Shown here: positions 8,030-14,419 of the stretch, piece by piece
Position numbering within the stretch: position 1 is the stretch's first letter
Layout of the letters: each line of letters begins with the position of its first letter
NCBI RefSeq assembly: GCF_014164775.1
Contig: NZ_JACJGB010000002.1
Location: 372,001-436,000, forward strand
Direction of reading: 5' to 3'
DNA length: 64,000 nt
Origin: Tessaracoccus sp. MC1679
Lineage (GTDB): Bacteria > Actinomycetota > Actinomycetes > Propionibacteriales > Propionibacteriaceae
Made by a program: the position numbers and the translations under genes
The notes under the pieces: model-generated
What the model was told of the DNA's origin: nothing
Seen by the model: the letters and a program-made list of their open reading frames with translations, nothing else
The model's database searches: none

Positions 8030-9043
8030 ATGATCACCGTGACGGACCTGACCAAGGTCTACCTCCAGGGCAAGCGCGAGGTGCGCGCCCTGGACGGCGT
8101 CACGCTGACGGTCCCCGCCGGCTCCATCCACGGCATCATCGGGCACTCCGGCGCGGGCAAGTCCACGCTCGTGCGCTGCCTCACCCTCCTGGACCGACCC
8201 ACCTCCGGAACAGTCGAGATCAACGGCGTGGACCTCACCGCGGCCCACGCCGACGCGCTGCGCACGGCCCGTCGTCGCATCGGTCTGGTGTTCCAGCAGG
8301 CCAACCTCTTCGATTCGCGCACCATCGCGGACAACGTGGGCTACCCGCTCGAGCTGATCGGGATGCCGAAGGCCGAGCGCGACGCGAAGGTCGCCGAACT
8401 CCTCCGCGTGGTCGGCCTCCCGGACTCCGGCCCCGCCTACCCGGCGCAGCTGTCCGGCGGCATGCGTCAGCGGGTCGGCATCGCCCGCGCGCTGGCCACG
8501 GAGCCGGACGTCCTGCTGTTCGACGAGCCCACCTCCGCCCTGGACCCGAAGACCACCGACGAGATCCTGGACCTGATTCTGAGCCTCAAGGGTCGCGACG
8601 GCCTCGCCGTGCTCGTCATCACCCACGAGATGCACGTGGTGAAGAAGATCTGTGATTCGGTGTCGCTGCTCGACGGGGGCCGCATCGTCGAGTCCGGCCC
8701 CCTCGTCGAAGTCGTCAACAGCCTTGACTCCCGGCTCGCCGAGGCGCTGCTCGGCATTCCGCCTCACGCCCCGCTGGATGCCGTGCACGGCACCTACGTC
8801 GACGTGCTCTCCTCAGGTGAGAAGGCCGCCATGCCCGTGGTGGCGCACACCTCACACGAGGTGGGCGCCGAGCTCAACATCGTGGCCGGGAGCGTGGAGC
8901 ACCTCGCCGGCACCACCTTCTCCCACCTGCGGATCTCGGTCCCCCCCGGCACTGACCCGCAGCGGGTGATCGAGCTGCTGCGCGCCCAGGGCGCCGACGC
9001 GAAGCTCACCTCCCGCAGCGCGATTGAGGGGTCGGCGCAGTGA
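8030..9043 (+). CDS. metN: Methionine ABC transporter, ATP-binding subunit MetN
   Basis: A 337-residue ATPase powering D/L-methionine uptake. Walker A is GHSGAGKST (residues 38-46), the signature is LSGGMRQRVGIARAL, and Walker B is VLLFDEPTSALDP. The last ~80 residues form the NIL (ACT-like) domain that in E. coli binds methionine and inhibits transport when cytoplasmic methionine is high. A GTG at 8003 is in frame, but GAGAGG before the ATG at 8030 marks the start. The stop overlaps the GTG of metI by 4 nt (GTGA). No S-box or SAM riboswitch is visible upstream. Confidence 0.95.
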   Translation: MITVTDLTKVYLQGKREVRALDGVTLTVPAGSIHGIIGHSGAGKSTLVRCLTLLDRPTSGTVEINGVDLTAAHADALRTARRRIGLVFQQANLFDSRTIADNVGYPLELIGMPKAERDAKVAELLRVVGLPDSGPAYPAQLSGGMRQRVGIARALATEPDVLLFDEPTSALDPKTTDEILDLILSLKGRDGLAVLVITHEMHVVKKICDSVSLLDGGRIVESGPLVEVVNSLDSRLAEALLGIPPHAPLDAVHGTYVDVLSSGEKAAMPVVAHTSHEVGAELNIVAGSVEHLAGTTFSHLRISVPPGTDPQRVIELLRAQGADAKLTSRSAIEGSAQ

Positions 9044-9720
9044 TTCTCCTCGAGACCTGGTTCAACAACCCCGCCCTGCAGAAGGCGCTCCTTCCCGCCA
9101 TCTGGGAGACGCTCCTCATGATGGGCATCACCAGCCTCGCCACCGTGCTGATCGGGCTGCCGCTCGGCGTGGTGTTGTACGTCACGCAGAAGGGCGCGCT
9201 CGGGGAGAACCGTGCCCTCAACTTCGTGCTCTCGAACATCGTGGTCAACATCACGAGGTCCATTCCCTACGCCATCCTGATGCTCGCGCTGATCCCCTTC
9301 ACGCGCTGGATCGTCGGCACCTCCTTGGGCCCCATCGCGGCGTCGGTGTCGCTGGCGATCGCGGCGATCCCGTTCTTCGCGCGCCTCGTCGAGACCGCGC
9401 TGCGCGAGGTGCACCCCGGCAAGCTGGACGCCGCCCACGCGATGGGCTCCTCGAAGATGCAGTCCATAACGAAGGTCCTCATCCCTGAGGCCCTCCCTGG
9501 GCTGGTGGCGGGTATCACCACCACGGTGGTGACCATCATCGGCTACTCGGCGATGGCCGGACTGGTAGGCGGCGGTGGCCTGGGGCGCCTCGCCTACAAC
9601 TACGGCTTCCAGCGCTTCTCGCCCGATGTCATGGTCATCACGGTGATCCTGATCGTCATCCTGGTGCAGGGCGTCCAATGGCTCGGCGACCGGATCAGCC
9701 GGGCCGTGGACCACCGCTAA
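9040..9720 (+). CDS. metI: Methionine ABC transporter permease MetI
   Basis: A 226-residue inner-membrane permease with about five membrane segments. The coupling (EAA) loop is SITKVLIPEALPGLVAGI near residue 145. It starts at a GTG that overlaps the metN stop, implying translational coupling. metQ follows 93 bp later in the same operon. Confidence 0.95.
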   Translation: MILLETWFNNPALQKALLPAIWETLLMMGITSLATVLIGLPLGVVLYVTQKGALGENRALNFVLSNIVVNITRSIPYAILMLALIPFTRWIVGTSLGPIAASVSLAIAAIPFFARLVETALREVHPGKLDAAHAMGSSKMQSITKVLIPEALPGLVAGITTTVVTIIGYSAMAGLVGGGGLGRLAYNYGFQRFSPDVMVITVILIVILVQGVQWLGDRISRAVDHR

Positions 9721-9813
9721 GACCTTCCCACCCTGTGGGAGACCAGCTCCGCGCTGGACAGAAAGAAACTGGCCAACTTGTTGTCGGCCCCGAACAGAGA
9801 GGGACTCCTCCTG

Positions 9814-10662
9814 ATGCACAAGATTCTCACCACGATCGCTGCCTCCGTGGCAGCCGCCATGACCCTGACGGCGTGCGGCGGAAGCGCCACCCCGTCGACC
9901 TCGGGCGAAGCGTCCTCGGCCGCCTCCGGCGAGGTGATCAGCCTCGTCGTCGGCGCCAGCCCGGTGCCCCACGCCAAGATCCTCGAGTTCGTCCGCGACA
10001 ATCTCGCCGAGGAAGCCGGCCTGGAGATCGAGATCCGCGAATTCGACGACTACGTCCTCCCCAACGAGGCGCTCGCCTCAGAGGAGCTGGACGCCAACTA
10101 CTTCCAGCACCTCCCGTACCTGGAGAGCCAGATCGCGGACAAGGGCTACGAGTTCACCGCCGGCGAGGGCGTCCACATCGAGCCGCTGAAGCTGTTCTCG
10201 GACAAGCACGACTCCGTCGACGCCATCCCCGACGGCGCCACCATCGCGATCACCAACGACGTCTCCAACCAGTACCGCGGCCTCAAGCTGCTCGAGAAGG
10301 CCGGGCTGCTGACCGAGGTGCCGTCGGATGCCACCGTGCTGACCCTCACCGAGGATGCGAACCCGAAGGGGTTCCAGTTCGAGGAGACCCAGCCCGAGGT
10401 CGTCGTGCAGCAGATGTCGGACCCCGCCGTCGACGCGGCCGTGATCAACGCCAACTTCATCCTCACCGCCGGCCTGGACCCCAACGAGGCCATCGAGTCC
10501 GAAGAGGTTGAGGGCAACCCGTACGCCAACATGCTCGTGTGGCGCACCGGCGACGAGAACCCCGGCATCGCGACGCTGGAGGAGCTCCTGCACTCCACCG
10601 AGGTGGCGGACTTCATCGCCGAAACCTGGCCGTCCGGCGACGTGATCCCCGGAAACGCCTGA
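9814..10662 (+). CDS. metQ: Methionine-binding lipoprotein MetQ (NlpA family)
   Basis: The 282-residue substrate-binding component, tethered to the outer face of the membrane. The signal peptide ends in a lipobox with Cys21 (TLTACGGS). The mature part carries NlpA-family hallmarks such as LPNEALASEELDANYFQHLPYLE and IAITNDVSNQYRGLKLLEKAGL. The ATG at 9814 is preferred over a TTG at 9778 because AGAGAGGG lies about 10 nt before it and the signal peptide begins there. A strong terminator follows at 10675. Confidence 0.95.
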   Translation: MHKILTTIAASVAAAMTLTACGGSATPSTSGEASSAASGEVISLVVGASPVPHAKILEFVRDNLAEEAGLEIEIREFDDYVLPNEALASEELDANYFQHLPYLESQIADKGYEFTAGEGVHIEPLKLFSDKHDSVDAIPDGATIAITNDVSNQYRGLKLLEKAGLLTEVPSDATVLTLTEDANPKGFQFEETQPEVVVQQMSDPAVDAAVINANFILTAGLDPNEAIESEEVEGNPYANMLVWRTGDENPGIATLEELLHSTEVADFIAETWPSGDVIPGNA

Positions 10663-10674
10663 TCCCTGTGACGT

Positions 10675-10711
10675 TGAGGGGCCGTCGAGCACACTGCTCG
10701 GCGGCCCCTCA
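10675..10711 (+). terminator. Terminator of the metNIQ operon
   Basis: Arms TGAGGGGCCGtCGAGCA and TGCTCGgCGGCCCCTCA form a 16-bp stem with one internal mismatch and a CAC loop, 12 bp after the metQ stop. Confidence 0.8.
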
Positions 10712-10747
10712 TCACGTCCGGGCCGACGTTGGTGGGCCGGGCGGCAT

Positions 10748-10753
10748 TAGGCT
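10748..10753 (+). promoter_or_regulatory. -10 element TAGGCT, leaderless start
   Basis: TAGGCT is 6 nt before the GTG at 10760 and decides that start codon. Confidence 0.55.
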
Positions 10754-10759
10754 GGCGGG

Positions 10760-11419
10760 GTGAACAGCTCGCGCGCGGTCCTCTTCGACCTGGACGGCAC
10801 CCTCGCCGACACGGTCCCCCTCATCGCCCAACACATCAGCGACACCCTGAACTCGCACGGCATCGCGTGCGTGCCGCAGGACGTGTACCCCCTCATCGGG
10901 CGGCCCATCGAGGACGCCATGGCCGAGCTGCACGAGTTCGCCGACGACGGGGTCCGCATGCGGGCGATCATCCTGGAGTACCGGGGCGCCCTGCACCAGG
11001 CGGTCAACGAGGCAGGCCCGTCGCTTGTCCTGCCGGGCGTGCGGGCCATGCTGCACGAACTGCGCGCCGGTGGCTACGCGATCGGGGTCGTCACGGCCAA
11101 GGGCGGTCCGCAGGCGGCCCACCTGCTGACCATCACCGAGCTTCGCCATCTGATCGACACGGTGGTCAGCACCGACGACGTGGACCGCGGCAAGCCGGCC
11201 CCCGATTCGGCGTTCGTGGGGCTGGAGCGTCTGGGCGCCGTCGCGGCCGAGACGTGGTACGTCGGCGACGCGACCTCCGACATGGACATGGCGCTGGCCG
11301 CGGGGATGCGTGCCATGGGCATCACGACGGGCGCCGCGACCCGCGACGAGCTGGAGTCCGCGGGGGCCGAGGTCGTCGTCGATACAGCAGCCGAGGTCAG
11401 CCGCCTGATCCTCGATTAG
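10760..11419 (+). CDS. HAD family phosphatase (phosphoglycolate-phosphatase-like)
   Basis: A 219-residue HAD hydrolase. LFDLDGTLADT gives the nucleophile and acid/base Asp residues, VVTAKGG is the motif II region, DRGKPAPD gives the Lys, and YVGDATSDMDMA gives the Mg-binding acids. A helical cap lies at residues 15-85. The substrate is a small phosphoester, commonly phosphoglycolate or PPi in this subgroup, and is not settled by sequence. It starts with GTG, placed by the -10 box 6 nt upstream. The next gene starts 12 bp after its stop from its own box. Confidence 0.85.
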   Translation: MNSSRAVLFDLDGTLADTVPLIAQHISDTLNSHGIACVPQDVYPLIGRPIEDAMAELHEFADDGVRMRAIILEYRGALHQAVNEAGPSLVLPGVRAMLHELRAGGYAIGVVTAKGGPQAAHLLTITELRHLIDTVVSTDDVDRGKPAPDSAFVGLERLGAVAAETWYVGDATSDMDMALAAGMRAMGITTGAATRDELESAGAEVVVDTAAEVSRLILD

Positions 11420-11422
11420 GCT
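11417..11422 (+). promoter_or_regulatory. -10 element TAGGCT overlapping the preceding stop codon
   Basis: TAGGCT spans the TAG stop of the HAD gene and lies 8 nt before the ATG at 11431. Confidence 0.5.
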
Positions 11423-11430
11423 TGCCCGGC

Positions 11431-11985
11431 ATGGGACGCATCGTGTTCGACACTGCCACCAGCTTCAACGGTTTCATCGCCGACGAGGACAACTCCCTGG
11501 CGTGGCTCTTCGCGGTCGCGGGTGGTGACCACCCGGATGAGGGCCTCTTCCCGTCCGACGCCGCCGTGATGGTGGAGGGATCCACCACGTATGAATGGGT
11601 TCTTGCCGAGTCCGACATCCTCGCCCACCCGGAGAAGTGGGCCGAGTTCCACGGCGATCGCCCCACCTTCGTCTTCACCACCCGAAGCCTCCCGGTCCCC
11701 GCCGGGGCGGACATCCGGTTCGTGTCCGGATCCGTGTCCGAGGCGCTGCCCGCCATCAGGGAGGCCGCCGGGGACGGCGACATCTGGGTGGTCGGCGGCG
11801 GCGATCTGGCCGGCCAGTTCCTGGACGCCGGAGCGCTGGACGAGATCGCGCTGTCGGTGGCCCCGGTGGCGCTGACCGGTGGGGCGCCGCTGTTTCCCCG
11901 CCGCGTCGAGTCGAGCCGCCTGCAGCTGGTGTCAGCCACTGCCTTCGGCCAGTTCGCGCGGCTCCTCTACCGGGTGCAGAGCTGA
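11431..11985 (+). CDS. Dihydrofolate reductase family (RibD C-terminal-like) protein
   Basis: A 184-residue NADPH-dependent reductase-fold protein. The N-terminus (RIVFDTATSFNGFIADEDNSLAWLF) and the middle GDGDIWVVGGGDLAGQFLDAGALDEI match the RibD_C/DHFR superfamily. Members include riboflavin-pathway reductases and many uncharacterised YyaP/YwjB-like proteins; this one belongs to the latter sort and its substrate is unknown. The length is typical. It converges with the GNAT gene, with 14 bp between stops. Confidence 0.82.
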   Translation: MGRIVFDTATSFNGFIADEDNSLAWLFAVAGGDHPDEGLFPSDAAVMVEGSTTYEWVLAESDILAHPEKWAEFHGDRPTFVFTTRSLPVPAGADIRFVSGSVSEALPAIREAAGDGDIWVVGGGDLAGQFLDAGALDEIALSVAPVALTGGAPLFPRRVESSRLQLVSATAFGQFARLLYRVQS

Positions 11986-11999
11986 GGGGCCGAGAGCGC

Positions 12000-13076
12000 T
12001 CAGGGCAGGTCTCCCCCGGATGAGAGCTGCGCCTCGAAGCCCCCGCTGATCAGGATGGGGTAGAACCCCAGCGCCTCGTTGACGTCGAGCATGTACCGGT
12101 TCTCGGCCGCGTTCCAGGTGACGATCGACGTAGCCGTCGGGACCGTCTGCCGCACCTGCAGGAGGTTGGCAGCCTTCACCAGCATCCCGAGGCGGCGGCC
12201 CCGGTGCTCGGGGAGCACGATCGTGTCGTACTGATCCACGAACGCCTCGGGATTGCTGCGGTCCAGGACCATCTCGCTGACCGCCGCGACAGTCCCGCTG
12301 GGCACGTGTCGGACGACGGCGTGGAAGAGCCGGTTGGTCAGCAGGGTCACGCGCTCGCGCTCCCGGAGCCTGGCGGCATCCCAGGTGGTCTCGACGACGG
12401 CGAGGTCACCCAGCGGCTGGTCCACGGCCATCCGCTCCTTCAGCACCGCCTGGCCGGCCAGCAGCTCCTCGGGGGACGGCCCCTCCCAGGCGAGCACCTC
12501 ATACTCGTCTCCCGCCCTGGCCTGCGCCTCGGCGAGGGCCCCAGCCGGGTCCACCAGCGGGGTCGCGAAGTCGTAGCGGCTGACCCGCTCGACGATGCCG
12601 AGTCTCAGTCCGTGTTTGAGGGCGAGGCGCACACCGGGATGGTCCGGGTCTATCGCGCCGTGGCCCGACGGCGGAGACAGCGTGGCGCCGTCGCTGATGG
12701 GGGTCTCCACCCACGCCTTCACCCTGGTCAGGCCTGGCGGCGGGTCGGCCTTGAAGGACTCGATCAGTGCGGTGGCCACGCCCCGGCTGCGGTGTTCGGG
12801 GAGGACGTAGACGGCGACGGTGGCGCTGTCCGGGGAGTCGACGAGCGAGGTCCCGGCCGCGAGGAAGCCCGCCGGGGCGCCGTCGACGTAGGCCAGCCAC
12901 CGCCGGTGCACAGACTCGGTGTCCTCCCGCTCGGAGGCGAGGTGGGATTCGTCGTCGACGTCCCACTGCGGGCCGCCGATGAGCTCGCGTTCGTTGGCGC
13001 GGATGAGCGTGCAGAGATCCCGCCACGACGGCTCGGTGTGGGTGTCGGGCAACGGGAGCGGCACGATGTGGAGCAC
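12000..13076 (-). CDS. Tandem GNAT acetyltransferase
   Basis: A 358-residue protein with two GNAT domains. The first has its acetyl-CoA loop at VLPEHRSRGVATALIESF, the second at VLPEHRGRRLGMLVKAANL, followed by NRYMLDVNEALGFYPI. This tandem arrangement occurs in mycothiol synthase MshD and in many actinobacterial acetyltransferases of unknown substrate; it is not clearly MshD. The open frame extends 110 codons further, but a TAGGCT box 7 nt upstream of the GTG at 13076 and the start of homology support this start. Confidence 0.82.
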   Translation of the reverse strand: MLHIVPLPLPDTHTEPSWRDLCTLIRANERELIGGPQWDVDDESHLASEREDTESVHRRWLAYVDGAPAGFLAAGTSLVDSPDSATVAVYVLPEHRSRGVATALIESFKADPPPGLTRVKAWVETPISDGATLSPPSGHGAIDPDHPGVRLALKHGLRLGIVERVSRYDFATPLVDPAGALAEAQARAGDEYEVLAWEGPSPEELLAGQAVLKERMAVDQPLGDLAVVETTWDAARLRERERVTLLTNRLFHAVVRHVPSGTVAAVSEMVLDRSNPEAFVDQYDTIVLPEHRGRRLGMLVKAANLLQVRQTVPTATSIVTWNAAENRYMLDVNEALGFYPILISGGFEAQLSSGGDLP

Positions 13077-13083
13077 GGAGTCG

Positions 13084-13089
13084 AGCCTA
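13084..13089 (-). promoter_or_regulatory. -10 element TAGGCT (minus strand) for the GNAT gene
   Basis: Read on the minus strand, TAGGCT is followed by 7 nt and GTG at 13076. It fixes a start that the long open frame would otherwise misplace. Confidence 0.55.
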
Positions 13090-13243
13090 GCCCGAGGGGG
13101 CTGGGCGGGGTCGTGCACGAAACGCCGCGTGTCGCGCGCCCCGTCGTCGCAGGGGAACCCGACCGACGGTTCCGACGGCGTGTCGTGCACAGCTGATGGC
13201 GTCGGCTCGACGGTGGGGCGGGTGTGGACGCGGCGGCCGCAGA

Positions 13244-13272
13244 TTGGCACGCGCCAAGCCGGAACGTAGGGT
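13244..13272 (+). promoter_or_regulatory. Promoter of the DUF368 gene
   Basis: TTGGCA (-35) and TAGGGT (-10) are separated by 17 bp, with the ATG 30 nt beyond the -10. The -35 is part of the palindrome TTGGCACGCGCCAA, a possible regulator site. Confidence 0.5.
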
Positions 13273-13302
13273 GGGAGCCTTGAAGACAGAGAAGAGGCGC
13301 CC

Positions 13303-14244
13303 ATGACCGCACACACCCACCGCGAGTCGGTCGTCGACCGGCCGGACTCCCCCCGCTCGTGGCTCGCTCGGCTGCTGAAGGGGATCGCGGTCGGCGTCGG
13401 CGCCATCCTGCCCGGGCTGTCGGGCGGCGTTCTGGCGGTGATCTTCGGACTCTACGACCCGATGATCCGGTTCCTCGCCAACGTCCGTCACCACTTCGTG
13501 CGCAACGTGCTGTTCTTCATCCCCATCGGGATCGGCATGGGGATCGGCGTGCTGGGTTTCTCCGTCGTGGTGGAGGCCGCCTTCGCCTCCTACGCGGCGC
13601 AGTTCACCTGCCTGTTCATCGGGTTCGTGATCGGTACGTTCCCGTCGCTGTACCGGCAGGCCGGCCGTCACGGGCGCACGCCCACGCACCTGGCGATCAT
13701 GGGCGCCGCCGCCGCCGGGATCTTCCTGCTCATGCTCGCGGGCGGCCAGATGCTGGTCCAGGTGCCGCCAAGCATCCCCGTCTGGTTCGGTTCCGGCGCA
13801 CTGATCGGCCTGGGCGTCATCGTGCCGGGCATGTCGCCGTCGAACTTCCTCATCTACTTCGGCCTCTACGACAAGATGGCCACCGGCATCAAGGACTTCG
13901 ACCTGGCGGTGACCATTCCCCTGTTCCTGGGAGTGGTGGCCTGCGTCCTGCTCCTCGCGAAGGGTGCCGCGTGGCTGTTCGACCGCTACTTCGGCGGCAT
14001 GTACCACTTCATCCTGGGCATGGTGATCGGCTCATCCCTGGCGATCTTCCCCACGGTCGTGTTCCCCGCCTTCTCGGCGGAGGGTCTGGAATCGAGCGGG
14101 TTGAGCCTCACCACCGCGGTGCTGTTCGCGGTGGCCATGCTGGTGGTGGGCACCGTCGCGTCGTTCCTGTTCAGCAAGTTCGAGGACACGGTCAGCGACA
14201 AGCGCCACGAGATCGAGGAATCGGCCAAGGCCGTCGACGCATGA
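13303..14244 (+). CDS. DUF368 membrane protein (PopT-like undecaprenyl-phosphate transporter)
   Basis: A 313-residue polytopic protein. The paired DUF368 motifs are LLKGIAVGVGAILPGLSGG near residue 25 and GLGVIVPGMSPSNFLIYFGLYD near residue 170. DUF368 proteins were recently shown to recycle undecaprenyl phosphate across the membrane, supplying carrier for peptidoglycan and other wall polymers. That function is transferred by family. The gene has its own promoter and an AGAAGAGG-like ribosome site. A tRNA gene follows on the other strand. Confidence 0.88.
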   Translation: MTAHTHRESVVDRPDSPRSWLARLLKGIAVGVGAILPGLSGGVLAVIFGLYDPMIRFLANVRHHFVRNVLFFIPIGIGMGIGVLGFSVVVEAAFASYAAQFTCLFIGFVIGTFPSLYRQAGRHGRTPTHLAIMGAAAAGIFLLMLAGGQMLVQVPPSIPVWFGSGALIGLGVIVPGMSPSNFLIYFGLYDKMATGIKDFDLAVTIPLFLGVVACVLLLAKGAAWLFDRYFGGMYHFILGMVIGSSLAIFPTVVFPAFSAEGLESSGLSLTTAVLFAVAMLVVGTVASFLFSKFEDTVSDKRHEIEESAKAVDA

Positions 14245-14260
14245 GGCCAAAATGCCGCTG

Positions 14261-14334
14261 TGGAGCGGGCGACGGGAATCGAACCCGCGTATCAAGCTTG
14301 GGAAGCTAGCGCTCTACCATTGAGCTACGCCCGC
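14261..14334 (-). tRNA. tRNA-Gly (anticodon CCC), CCA encoded
   Basis: On the minus strand the acceptor GCGGGCG pairs with CGCCCGC, followed by T and an encoded CCA. The D arm is GCTC/GAGC, the T arm GCGGG-TTCGATT-CCCGT. The anticodon loop is TTCCCAA, placing CCC at 14300-14302. The anticodon stem CTAGC/GCTTG has one T-T mismatch at pair 28-42. The loop and arm lengths are those of an ordinary 71-nt tRNA body. Confidence 0.93.
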
Positions 14335-14406
14335 GTGGGCCCTAGGTTAGCAAAGAAATCGTGCCCTCCTCCAACCGGCCTCTCGGACTCGCCACCCCAC
14401 CCTGGG

Positions 14407-14412
14407 TAGGCT
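14407..14412 (+). promoter_or_regulatory. -10 element TAGGCT, leaderless dehydrogenase gene
   Basis: TAGGCT is 7 nt before the GTG at 14420. Confidence 0.55.
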
Positions 14413-14419
14413 GAGCGAC

